Below the pieces are notes generated by a model. That model did no database searches. It was not told the origin of the DNA and saw nothing but the letters and a program-made list of their open reading frames with translations. Positions 1-10,923 of a DNA stretch of 64,000 bases are shown here, piece after piece (within the stretch, counting starts at the first letter, position 1; every line of letters begins with the position of its first letter). Origin of the DNA: Sipunculus nudus (taxonomy: Eukaryota; Annelida; Sipuncula; Golfingiida; Sipunculidae). Both the position numbers and the translations under genes were made by a program. Location: positions 46,571,327 through 46,635,326 of the forward strand of contig CM049308.1 in assembly GCA_026874595.1 (NCBI GenBank), read 5' to 3'.

Positions 1-65
1 TCATTTCTAAATAATATTTTTTTATCATATATAACAGCTGAGCGTCGTGACCCATAGGTCCCTTG
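1..65 (+). mobile_element. 3' end of a family A1 element, cut by the window edge
   Basis: The sequence matches the last 65 bases of the complete A1 copies (for example the end of the copy at 22519-25129). It contains the CAGCTGAGCG box, the GACCCATAGGTC near-palindrome and terminal CTTG followed by a T-run. The rest of the element lies upstream of the window. Confidence 0.85.
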
Positions 66-1772
66 TTTTTTGACTAACTGCATTTTCTTAGATTTTATTG
101 GGAAAAAGCTAAAAAAGCTTTAAAAATCTTCTTCTCCGAAAATGTTCAGCGAAATTGTCCAATATTTCACAGAAAAGATTCCTGGAACAATCTTTCTCAA
201 GTTTGTTCGAATGGTTTAAGTTCGTTGATTTTTGGCCGAGTTACAAGAAGTTGAACTTAGTCATCTATCCTAAAGAGCATAGTAAAATTACAGAAAACGG
301 CTATCATCACCAAATTTTATGCCAATGTTGGTCACATGAGTCATGTCTGAAATTGAGGTATTGGTGGCGCCACATGCATCAGCCTTGTGTAATATCGCAC
401 AGAAATGATCCTAGGGTAGTGCTTTATGAAGTTTGTTCAAATGGTCTCAGTTCAGTGAATTTTGGCTGAGTTATGGGAAGCTGAATTTAGTCATATGCCA
501 TTACATCCCATTTCAGCTAAGTGGCTACAAACATCTTCTTCTCAAAAACCACTGGGCCAAATTGTAAATTCTCACACATTAATTATCCTTAGATGTTGAT
601 CATTCAAGTTTATTCAAATGGTTTTTGTTCAGTGATTTTTGGCTGAGTTATGAGAAGCTTAACTTAGCCATATTGCTGTATTTTCCTATATGAGTTATAA
701 TCCTGTAAAACGTTTTTTGGCTGATGCCACTGAGGCAAATTTGTTTAATATTTTACAAGAATAATCCCCTGAATGATTCTTATAATAATTGTCTTTTATG
801 GTTCCAAAGAATGGATTTTGGCTGAATTATAAAGATTGAATTGAGTCATTTTACCATATATGTAAGCTGTGTGAAGCAAATACATCTAGCCTGGCACCTG
901 TTTATCAGCATCCATTACATCATGCCTCTAGACATTTAGATTTCAGGTTATCTATGGTTAAATTGACAAGAATGTTTTTTTAAAGCTTTTAAAAAAATTA
1001 GATTTATGATTTTAGATATTCCTCATGCCAGGCAAAGTTTACAATAACAGGTATACAGCTCTCTGTGGGTATATAAAGAAGGCTGTACATGGATTATAAA
1101 TAATAGGTATCCATACTCAACTTAATTCAAGATTTTGCCATCAGTGAGATGTATCTGTATTATAATTTTGCATTCAGTATGCATCTGTAGTAATTTTTAG
1201 CGAACCTGTGAGCTAATGCAATGGTGTGGTGGTGTAAGCCGTCTGTACATTAACCCATACTATTTCGAAAACGACTGGAGCTAGCATCATGATATTTAAT
1301 GCAAAAAATTAGCCATATGAAAACTCTGCATTATCTTAGATTTTATAGAGAAAAAGGTAAAATCCTTTAAAAATCTTCTCCTCCGAAATGGTAAATCCAA
1401 ATTGTTCAATATTCCACAGAAATAATCTTTTATACCATCTCTCTCAAGTTTGTTCAAATGGTTCAAGTTCGGTGAATTTTGGCTGAGTTACAGGAAGTTG
1501 AACTTAGTCATCTGTCCAAAAAAGCACACTAAAATGACAGTCTCAGACACTGCCAGAGCTATCATCACCAAATTTTATGCCAGTGTTGGTCACATGAGTC
1601 ATATATGAAATTCAGGTATTGGTGGTGCCACCTGCATTGACCTTCTTTTGTACGGGGGTCATTGGTCATCTGTACATTAACCCATAATTTCTTAGGAATG
1701 GCAGGAGCCACCATATTCAGATTTTATGCAATGATCTGTCACATATCAAATGTTGTGGGATTCAGCTAATTT
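66..1772. repeat. Repeat C, left arm (old dispersed repeat, copy 1)
   Basis: This arm consists of diverged repeats of a motif set: a TTAGATTTTAT stretch, a TCTTCTTCTCCGAAA stretch, a CAATATTTCACAGAA stretch and a TTTGGCTGAGTTA stretch. The part from about 1320 to 1760 is closely matched at 54353-54780, so this is a dispersed repeat and not host coding sequence. All frames are broken by stops. The right arm resumes at 10924 after the D element. I see no gene in 860-1320, which is AT-rich with no clear paralogue in the window. Confidence 0.6.
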
Positions 1773-3493
1773 TTTTAGCTCAGCTGACTGAAAGTCATCT
1801 GAGCTATAGCGATCACTCTTTGTCCGTCGTCCGTCTGTCCGTCCGTTAACCAGGCACAAATCGTAACCGCTGGACCTAGAACCTTGTATCTTGGGATTCT
1901 GAGAGGTCCATAAAAAATCTCCTTGGAAACCAGAAATTAGGTCTCTGTTACCCATATCCTTCGAGCTATGTGGCCCCAAAGTACCCCCCAGAAAAGTCAA
2001 AAATTTCATACAAAAACTTCAATATCTCATTAACTACTTGACTGATGGTCATGATTTTTGGCACACATATTGATCATGAGATGTTACATCACTTCCTGCA
2101 GACTGGTGGCGCCACCTGTATTTTTCGATTTTTTACGAAATTTTTTTCTCTATTTTTGAGACCTTTAAAAATGTGAACATCTGTTAACAAGGCACAAATC
2201 ATAAAGACTGGACTTAGAATCTTAATTTTTGACACACTGAGAGGTCCATGAAAAATCTCCTTGGAAACCAGAAATTAGGTCTCTGTTACCCATATCCTTC
2301 GAGCTATGGGGCCCCAAAGTACCCCCCAGAATAGTAAAAAATTTCATACAAAAACTTCAATATCTCAATAACTACATCACTGATGGTCTTCATTTTTGGC
2401 ATACATATTGATCATGAGATGTTCTATCAGTTCCTGCAGACTGGTGACGCCACCTGTACTGTTTGATATTTTACAATTTTTTCCTCTATTTTTGAGACCT
2501 TTGAGGATGCTGTCATCTGTTAGCGTGGCACAAATCGTAACGACTGGACCTAGAATCTTCATTTTCGACACACTGAGAGACCTATGAAAAGTCTCCATGG
2601 AAACCAGAAATTAGGTCTCTGTTACCCATATCCTTCGAGCTATGGGGCCCAAAATTACCCCCCAGAATAGTCAAAAGTTTCATACAAAAACTTCAATATC
2701 TCATTGACTACATCACTGATGGTCATGATTTTCGACATACATATTGATCATGAGATGTTTCATCAGTTTGTGCAGACTGGTGGCGCCACCTGTATTTTTC
2801 AATGTTCACGAATTGTTTTCTCCATTTTTGAGACCTTTAAGGATGTAGTTATCTGTCAACAGGGTACAAATCGTAACGACTGGACCTAGAATCTTCGTTC
2901 TTGACACACAGGGAGACCCATGATAAGTCTCCATGGAAACCTGAAATTTGGTCTCTGTTACCCATATCCTTTGAGCTATGGCACTCCAAAGTACAGCTCA
3001 GAATAATGGAAAATTTGACTATGATACAAAAGCTAAAGTATCTGAACAACTAATGCAGAGATAACCATAATTGTTTCCATGGATATTGATCATGGAGTGT
3101 TTCATAAGTTTCTGCAGACTGGTGGCACCACCTGTATTTGTTCGGTTTTTTTTTTACGAAATTTTCCGGTATTTTTGAGACCTTTAAAGATATGAACATC
3201 TGTTAACAGGGCACAAATCATAAAAACTGGACCAAGAATCTTCATTCTTGACACACAGGGAGACCCATGAAAAGTCTCCATGGAAACTTGAAATTAGGTC
3301 TCTGTTACCCAATATCTTTAAGCTGTATGGGTCCAACATACCCCCCCCCCCCCCCCCCTTGAATAATGGAAAATTTGATACAAAAACTGCAGTATTTCAA
3401 TAACTACAACACTGATGGTCATGATTTTCGGCATACATATTGATCATGAGCTGTTCCATCAGTTTCTGCAGACTGGGTGTGCCACCTCTATTT

Positions 3494-4564
3494 GTATCCG
3501 CCAAAACGAAGTTTTGCGGATACTATGTTTTTGACCGGGTTCCGCCTCCGCCGCCGCCGCCGCGTTCGTTTCCGGAGAACTCCTCTGAGACTACTGGACA
3601 GATTTTTCCGAAACTTACACAAATTATCTGGTCACATGTGAACTGGTGCCTAACCAAGTGACCTTGACCTCTGACCTTTCGTCTCTGCCCAGCGTCTGTT
3701 TCCACACATAAACCCTTATATCTCTGGAACCGTTTGACCGATCCGGAAAAATTTTTTACACAAATGTAGCCCTGGGATAGCTTTATAACATACACAACAA
3801 AAGGTGGAGCCACCTGCAACCATGTTTGCACAGTGTCCATCTGTTCATCTGCCTGGGGTTAAAATCACTCATATCTCTGCAGTGGTTTGACTAATTCACC
3901 TAAAATTCGGCATGGGTATACATCCTAGATAGCTTTCTCGATTTTATGGCAGGTGGCGCCACCTACATTCACGTTAATGCTCCACACATAAACCCATATA
4001 TCTCGGGAACCGTTTGACCGATCCGGAAAAAAATTTTACACAAATGTAGCCCTGGGATAGCTTTATAACATACACAACAAAAGGTGGCGCCACCTGCAGC
4101 CATTTTTGCACAGCGTCCATCTGTTTGTCTACCTATGGTTGAAATCACTCATATCTCTGCAGTGGTTTGACCAAATTACCTGAAATTCAGCATGCTTGTA
4201 CATCCCGCATAGCTTTCTTGATTTTATGACAGGTGGCGCCACCTACATTCAGGTTCACGCTGTAGACATCCATGCTTATATCTCCGGACTCATTCAACCA
4301 ATCAGGACAATATTTTTACACAAATGTAGCCCTTGGATAGCTTTATAACATACACAAGAATGCTTGTGTATATATCTTGGATAGTTTCTCATTCAAATAA
4401 CAGGTGGCGCCACCTACAATCATGTTTATGTGGCAGAGATCCATTCTAATATTTAACACATGTTACTCTATATCCCCTTGCCACTCAATCCATGCCTTAC
4501 TTCACCCGTCCTTCTCTGATTTTGGCGGATACACATAGTCGCTTGTCGACTACCCGTATTCTAG
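3494..4564 (+). mobile_element. Family E Helitron-like element, complete copy
   Basis: The 5' end GTATCCGCCAAAA folds back onto GTTTTGCGGATAC about three bases later. The same 13 bases occur inverted at 4520-4532 (TTTTGGCGGATAC). A perfect 5-bp stem hairpin, AGTCG-CTTGT-CGACT, lies at 4537-4551, followed by nine bases and CTAG at 4561-4564, then a T-run. Hairpin, short spacer and CTAG next to T is the 3' structure of Helitrons; the canonical 5' TC is absent. A CCGCCGCCG tract follows the 5' hairpin. The body is a degenerate tandem repeat of about 130-170 bp, anchored by the palindrome AGGTGGCGCCACCT (3951, 4082, 4231, 4402). It sits in a D-array unit between GCCACCTCTATTT and TTTTTTTCAAATTT, which are contiguous in other units. 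Confidence 0.7.
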
Positions 4565-4909
4565 TTTTTTTCAAATTTTTACGAATTTTTTTCTTTTTTT
4601 TTGAGACCTTTAAAGATGTGGTTATCTGTCAACAGGGTACAAATCGCAACAACTGGACCTAGAATCTTCATTCTTGTCATGCAAGGAGGCCCATAAAAGG
4701 TGCCTATGGAAACTTGAAATTAGGTCTCTGTTACCCATATCCTTCAAGCTATAGGACTCCGAAGTATCCCTCAGAATAATGGACAATTTGATACAAAAAC
4801 TTAAGTATCTGAACAACTAATGCAGAGATCACCATGATTTTTTGCATGGATATTGACCATTAAGTGTTTTTATTAGTTTCTGCAGACTGGTGGAGCCACC
4901 TGTATTTTT

Positions 4910-6072
4910 GCATCTGCCAAAACGAAGTTTTGCGGATACTATGTTTTTGACCGGGTTCCTCTGCCGGTGTTCGTTTCCAGAGAGCTCCTCGGAGACTTAT
5001 GGACCGATTTTCCCCAAACTTACACCTATTATCGGGTCACATGTGAACTGGTGCCTAACCAATTTGCGTTGACCTCTGACCTTTACTCTCTATCCAGTGT
5101 CCATTTGTGGGTCTGTTTCCACTCATAAACCCTCATATCTCGGGAACCCTTTGACCGATCAGGAAATAAAATTGATACAAATGTAGCCCTTGGATTGCTT
5201 TATAACATACACAAAAAATGGTGGCGCCACCTGTAACCATGTTTGCACAGTGTCCATCTGTTCATCTGCCTTTGGTTAAAATCACTCTTATCTCTGCAGT
5301 GAATTGACTAATTCACCTGAAATTCGTCATGCGTATACATCCAGGATAGCTTTCTTGATTTTATGACAGGTGGCGCCACCTACGTTCACGTTCACGCTGA
5401 TGACATCCAAGCTTATATCTCGGGAACCGTTTGACCGATCAGGAAATAAAATTTATACAAATGTAGCCCTTTGATAGCTCTGTAACATACACAAAAAATG
5501 GTGGCGCCACCTGTAACAATGTTTGCACAGCGTCTGTCTGTTAGTCTGCCGTGGCCTAAAATCACTCATTTCTCTGTAGTGGTTCGACATAACTGCCTAA
5601 AATTTTGCAGGTTTATACATCGTGGACAGCTTTCTTGATTTTATGACAAATGCCACCTACATTCTAGTTAACGCTGCACACATCCAAGCTCATATCTCAG
5701 GAACCATTTGACCGATTGGGCCAAAATTGTGCATGTGTTTAGATCTCACATAGGTCTTTATCATACACAAAACTGGAGGGGTTACCTGCAAAGATTTTTG
5801 CACAGTGTTTGTCTGTTTGTCTGCCATGGGCAAAAATCGCTCATATACATGTAGTGGTTTGACTTTTCTGCCTAAAATTTTGCAGGTGTATACAACTTGG
5901 ACAGCTTTCTGGATTTGTGGTAGGTGGCACAACCTACATACACATTTAGGCTGCAGACATCCATGCTAATATGCAACATACCTCACTCTATTTCCCCTTG
6001 CCACTCAATCCATGCCTCACTATCCGATTTTGGCAGATACATGTAGTCACTTGTCGGTTACACGTATTCTAG
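4910..6072 (+). mobile_element. Family E Helitron-like element, second copy
   Basis: The 5' end is slightly decayed (GCATCTGCCAAAACGAAG then GTTTTGCGGATAC). The body again carries AGGTGGCGCCACCT-type palindromes (about 5219, 5368 and 5501), and the copy ends with TTTTGGCAGATAC, a decayed hairpin and CTAG at 6069-6072. It lacks the long CCG tract of the first copy. It lies at the same point of a D-array unit as the first copy (after GCCACCTGTATTTTT), which suggests that this T-rich site of the unit is a repeated target. The last 150 bp are duplicated at 7605-7755. Confidence 0.65.
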
Positions 6073-7278
6073 TTTTAAAAGTTTACACATTTTTAGCTCA
6101 GCTGACTTTAAGTCATCTGAGCTATAGTCGTGGTCCATTGTCTGTCGTCCGTCCGTCTGTCCGTCCGTCCGTCCGTCCGTAGATGTGGCACGTTTTGAAA
6201 CCGTAAGACCTAGGAATCCAAAATTCAGCATAATGTTAGATGTCCCCAAGATCTCCTACCAAGCCGAAAACTGGGTCTTTGCGACTTAGTTCCTTTAAGA
6301 AATTTAGGAAAAACCTCAATTTTTTATTAAAAACCTATTTTCACACTTCAGGACTGTCTAATATCAAAACCACTCATCTGTTTTCACCCATATTTACCAT
6401 AAATATTCTTCTATATAGTTCCTATGTACATGCCAGAAATTATGTCTGTATTATATAATTTAAAAAAGTTATGGGCCCAAACATAATGCATTTTGTAAAA
6501 AATCAGGAAAGATATTTGATCACTTAACACAAAACTTGTTTAAGCTATGGACTTTTTTTCCAGTAATATAACTTTAATTTATCAAAATTAAATTGTATAC
6601 CCAAAATTAGATCAAAATCTTTTAAATTTTTTAAAATATTAACAAAAATAAAAAATTGGTACCTTAAATTTTGCCCAACTTTGACCATGGCACGTTTTTT
6701 TACTGTAAGTACTGTGGATTTAATTTTCGCAGCATGTTTTTGATAGCATTTTGTCTGTTAACACCAAAAATTTGAAACCAGTTGATCAAAAACTGTAGAT
6801 TTTATTCAAGTTTTCAAGCACCATGTAACAAATTGTTTACATCAAGCTAGTGTTATGCAGTTTGCAAGAGCTCAGCTCCCCAGCTTCAGCTCTCAGTTCC
6901 TAAAATTTGGCATACAATTAGATGTCTCCAAAATTCCCTACCATGCCAAGAATTTGGTCACTAGGACTTAATACCTTCGAGATATTAATGAAAAACTTCA
7001 TTTTTCCATTAAAAACCCATTGTCACACTTCAAGACTGCCTAATATCAAAACCACTGATGTGACTTTAATCATATATAATATACATATTTTTCTATACAT
7101 TCTCTATGCATATGCCAGAAATGATGTCAGTATTGCATAATTGTTTTAAGTTATGGGCCCAAACATAATGCACTATGTAAAAAATCAAGAAATATATTTA
7201 CTCTCTAAACAAGGGGATTGCTGAAGCTAGAGTTTTTTGCCAGGGATGTAACATTATTTAATCAAGATTAAAAAAATT
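5922..7278 (+). repeat. Direct duplication, copy 1 (E tail plus 5' part of A1)
   Basis: The segment is almost base-for-base the same as 7605-8960, offset 1683 bp. It covers the last 150 bp of E, the A1 head at 6091 and about 1.18 kb of A1 body. Differences are a shorter GTCC tract and a few substitutions. It stops abruptly at about 7271 in ATTAAAAAAATTTTCTTAG, after which repeat C sequence (7279-7604) follows that otherwise occurs only at 11487-11803 and 57770-58080. It is best read as a tandem duplication with a later internal deletion, or as an assembly error joining two alleles. Confidence 0.7.
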
Positions 7279-7604
7279 TTCTTAGAAAAAAATTTTCTTA
7301 GGTGGTCTTTGTTCAAATTTACTTGAATGATTTTTGGTAGAATTATTGGACTTTTAACAATGAAAGGACTGCATCTTTTATTTTTCTAGATATTTTGATA
7401 AAAAGTTAATGAATATGTCAGCTTGAAAAAAAAAGCATTTTAGCTTAAGTCTTACAGTATGTGTCAATAATTCACCAACACTCCAACATTGTGTTTGTAT
7501 CTTTAAATAGGTTGAGAAACTGCCAACTCTTACAGATTTGGCAACAGATCAAGAGTTCATTCAGTGCAGCCAGATATAGGTCAAGAGTTCAATCAGTGCA
7601 GCCA
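7279..7604 (+). repeat. Displaced fragment of repeat C
   Basis: The fragment matches 11487-11803 nearly exactly, including the short repeats around GTCAAGAGTTCA. It ends mid-sequence at GCAGCCAAG, where the second copy of the E/A1 duplication starts. A reading frame of about 63 codons here is a by-product of the repeat and continues differently in the paralogous copies, so it is not called as a gene. Confidence 0.6.
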
Positions 7605-7773
7605 AGGTGGCACAACCTACATACACATTTAGGCTGCAGACATCCATGCTAATATGCAACATACCTCACTCTATTTCCCCTTGCCACTCAATCCATGCCT
7701 CACTATCCGATTTTGGCAGATACATGTAGTCACTTGTCGGTTACACGTATTCTAGTTTTAAAAGTTTACACAT

Positions 7774-10761
7774 TTTTAGCTCAGCTGACTATAAGTCATC
7801 TGAGCTATAGTCGTGGTCCATTGTCCGTCGTCCGTCCGTCTGTCCGTCCGTCCGTCCGTCCGTCCGTCCGTAGATGTGGCACGTTTTGAAACCGTAAGAC
7901 CTAGGAATCCAAAATTCAGCATAATGTTAGATGTCCCCAAGATCTCCTACCAAGCCGAAAACTGGGTCTTTGCGACTTAGTTCCTTTGAGAAATTTAGGA
8001 AAAACCTCAATTTTTTATTAAAAACCTATTTTCACACTTCAGGACTGCCTAATATCAAAACCACTCATCTGTTTTCACCCATATTTACCATAAATATTCT
8101 TCTATATAGTTCCTATGTACATGCCAGAAATTATGTCTGTATTATATAATTTAAAAAAGTTATGGGCCCAAACATAATGCATTTTGTAAAAAATCAGGAA
8201 AGATATTTGATCACTTAACACAAAACTTGTTTAAGCTATGGACTTTTTTTCCAGTAATATAACTTTAATTTATCAAAATTAAATTGTATACCCAAAATTA
8301 GATCAAAATCTTTTAAATTTTTTAAAATATTAACAAAAATAAAAAATTGGTACCTTAAATTTTGCCCAACTTTGACCATGGCACGTTTTTTTACTGTAAG
8401 TACTGTGGATTTAATTTTCGCAGCATGTTTTTGATAGCATTTTGTCTGTTAACACCAAAAATTTGAAACCAGTTGATCAAAAACTGTAGATTTTATTCAA
8501 GTTTTCAAGCACCATGTAACAAATTGTTTACATCAAGCTAGTGTTATGCAGTTTGCAAGAGCTCAGCTCCCCAGCTTCAGCTCTCAGTTCCTAAAATTTG
8601 GCATACAATTAGATGTCTCCAAAATTCCCTACCATGCCAAGAATTTGGTCACTAGGACTTAATACCTTCGAGATATTAATGAAAAACTTCATTTTTCCAT
8701 TAAAAACCCATTGTCACACTTCAAGACTGCCTAATATCAAAACCACTGATGTGACTTTAATCATATATAATATACATATTTTTCTATACATTCTCTATGC
8801 ATATGCCAGAAATGATGTCAGTATTGAGTAATTGTTTTAAGTTATGGGCCCAAACATAATGCACTATGTAAAAAATCAAGAAATATATTTACTCTCTAAA
8901 CAAGGGGATTGCTGAAGCTAGAGTTTTTTTGCCAGGGATGTAACATTATTTAATCAAGATTCAATTGAATACCCCAAATTAGTCCTGAATTTTTCAAATT
9001 TTATATGTTATTAGTATAAATATAAAATTAGTGCCTTAAATTTTGCCCAACTTTGACCATGGCACATTTGTTTCCTGTGAGCACGGTTGATATAATTTTC
9101 ATATCATGCACACAAAGATTTCAGCTTTTTAGTTGAGAAAGCTGAAAGAAATTGGCCAAAAATTGTAGCTTTTATTAATGTTTTTATGAGACCATGTCAG
9201 ACCTTAACTCTCTCCAGCCCCTCTTGAGTCACCTGTACGTTGACCTTGTTGAACTTTCAGCAAATTATGCATGCTTGAGGCGAGCCATACACTGTTGCAG
9301 GTAGGCAGCTTATGGCCAGCCACAGTTGATCCAGGTGTCCAACCCAACTCATCTAGTAGTTTTAACCAACAACATAACAATTAACAATAAATTAATAAAT
9401 TTTTATTGTTTTTTAATAACAATTTAAGAAAAATAAAAAAGAATTTGTTAGTTTATAATAACAGGAAATCAACTTGCAGTTACTGATGATAAAAGAATCT
9501 TGTATCGATGGATAGAATGTCACGTACTCCATATAACACCATGCAGTCACCTATGGTATTTTTCAGTTCAATTTTAATGATAAAAAAGTAAATCATATTA
9601 TTCATTACTAATCATTAGGGATCATATGAAGGAAATTAATGATAGACAAAGATGCAGTTGATATTATTAATCTAGATTCCTACTGTGTCTAGTGTGTACA
9701 TTGATGTGAAATTAGTCCAAAATGAATATATTTGGCCAAAATAAAAAAAAGGTATGGTTCTCAGGCATATTTTTTTCAGAAATCAATGCGGGCGGGCGCT
9801 TTTTTTATTTTAAATTTTTTGGTATGCTTCGATAAAAATGTCAAATGATAAGGGAAAAGCATGAAAATAACAGTTTTAATTTGCTAAATAAGTAAAAGCA
9901 CTACAAAACAAAGGAAATTGTATGGTTTAATCTTCTTGAAAGAAATGTCGGAGCGGCAGCAGCTCAAAATTGGAAAGTTTTTATTGAAAATCAAATAAAA
10001 ATTTTTGATGCGGGGGTTTAAAATTGATGCGGGCGGTGCCTGAGAACCATACCTTTAATTTTTTTTTTGGCCTTACATTTTTTTTTTTTTTAATATAAAT
10101 AAAAGCCATAAAACCAGGTACTTTTGATCATAATTTAAATGTGTGAATTTTGTATATTCTGGATTCTCAACATAATTGTTTGGTGAAAACTGAATAAATG
10201 CCAGTAATGGTGGGAAAACTTTGCAATTGTATTTAAATACGAATATGAATATGTACTCCATTATAAAATGTCTTGCATAAAGAATTGGAATTCAGGTAAA
10301 AATGAAAGTATATGAATACCAGTGCAAATACTTTCAAAATGTATTCATGAAAGCATTCATGAATATATTCTTTAATATTATTTTAATAATCATTTCAGTT
10401 ATATTTCATTTTAAAAAATCATAAGATTCTCTTATTATTTTTAATAAAAATTATATTTGGGACAATATTTGTAATTTTTTTTAATAAATAGTTAAACTCT
10501 TATATCATATGTTCTGCTTATAAGTTATATGGCCAAGTCAAAATCTGTGTGACAATAGTACTCCATTTGTTAATAAAATAAATGAAATCAATCCTCTTCC
10601 CTGTCTCCAAAGATAATATCATAATCATATATAAGCTAAACACCAAGAACTCATAATAAAGCTTATATTTATTACCACACCAAACCAGCATATGCCTCAT
10701 TCCTAAATCATATTTTTTAATCATATATAACAGCTGAGCGCCGTGACCCATAGGTCCCTTG
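7774..10761 (+). mobile_element. Family A1 element, complete, carrying a MITE
   Basis: The head TTTTAGCTCAGCTGACT-ATA-AGTCATCTGAGCT is followed by a GTCC tetranucleotide run of variable length and then a 2.6-kb AT-rich body. It ends with CAGCTGAGCGCCGTGACCC, a near-palindrome and CTTG. The body aligns end to end with the copies at 16657, 22519, 25130, 36354 and 46239. Short open frames of about 72 codons recur at the same positions in the copies (here 7931 and 8613) but are interrupted or shifted in others, so I do not call them genes. A 340-bp MITE (9733-10072) interrupts this copy only. Confidence 0.75.
9733..10072 (-). mobile_element. MITE with long terminal inverted repeats, copy 1
   Basis: Left end GGCCAAAATAAAAAAAAGG leads into GGTATGGTTCTCAGGCA. 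The right end is its inverse, TGCCTGAGAACCATACC, followed by TTTAATTTTTTTTTTGGCC. The body is non-coding and has GATGCGGGCGG-type sequence inside both termini. The A1 copy at 16657-19301 is unoccupied at the same place (about 18608-18630, AATGAATATATTAC followed by a T-run). Comparing the two suggests a short TT duplication at the insertion. A second copy in inverted orientation lies at 36032-36353. The superfamily cannot be named from termini alone. Confidence 0.75.
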
Positions 10762-10923
10762 TTCTCTATTTTTGAGATATATAAATACAGACTAAATCTT
10801 GGCCTGTTGGTTAATCTGTTTGATGCTTCAGTTGAATGGGTATATACTACCATTCTGATGATAAAATTTCCTTTTGCGAATCTCTTCCCAGTCAGCTGAG
10901 CGTCATGACCCATGGGTCACTTG

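Larger units (their letters stand above)
1773..10923 (+). mobile_element. D-type family A element (D1) interrupted by nested insertions
   Basis: The 5' end is TTTTAGCTCAGCTGACT followed by the hairpin partner AGTCATCTGAGCT and a GTCC/GTCT-rich stretch. The 3' end (10892-10923) has the TCAGCTGAGC box, the palindrome TGACCCATGGGTCA and CTTG. The body from about 1848 is a tandem array of roughly 335-bp units, each starting near AACA(A/G)GGCACAAATC (about 1848, 2189, 2521, 2859, 3206 and 4634) and containing a GGTGGCGCCACC-type palindrome. Two E elements and A1 copies are inserted in it. The second C copy shows the unoccupied site at about 54775-54800, where the left flank (GGATTCAGCT plus a T-run) runs straight into the right flank (ATTTACTTAG). 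No protein is encoded. It is presumably a non-autonomous rolling-circle-type element; that class assignment is inferred from end structure. Confidence 0.65.

Noticed and set aside
3523-3840. 105-codon minus-strand frame with a glycine run
   Set aside because: The glycine run is the CCG tract after the E hairpin read backwards, and the rest is E array sequence.
3951-3964. AGGTGGCGCCACCT as a CTCF insulator site
   Set aside because: It shares only a short core with the vertebrate CTCF motif; the palindromic form and lack of the flanking part of the motif do not support the call.
7931-8149. 72-codon frames beginning MSPRSPTKPKTGS or MSPKFPTMPRIWS in many A1 copies
   Set aside because: They keep their length in several A1 copies but lose start or frame in others, have no recognisable domain, and track DNA similarity. 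No evidence of protein-level conservation can be obtained here.
10518-10913. 131-codon minus-strand open frame, the longest in the window
   Set aside because: It spans the 3' end of an A1 element, its tail and part of the D1 tail. Shorter versions recur antisense at every A1 3' end (19058, 24886, 27443, 38742, 53808) and are cut or changed in each. It is an open frame of the repeat.
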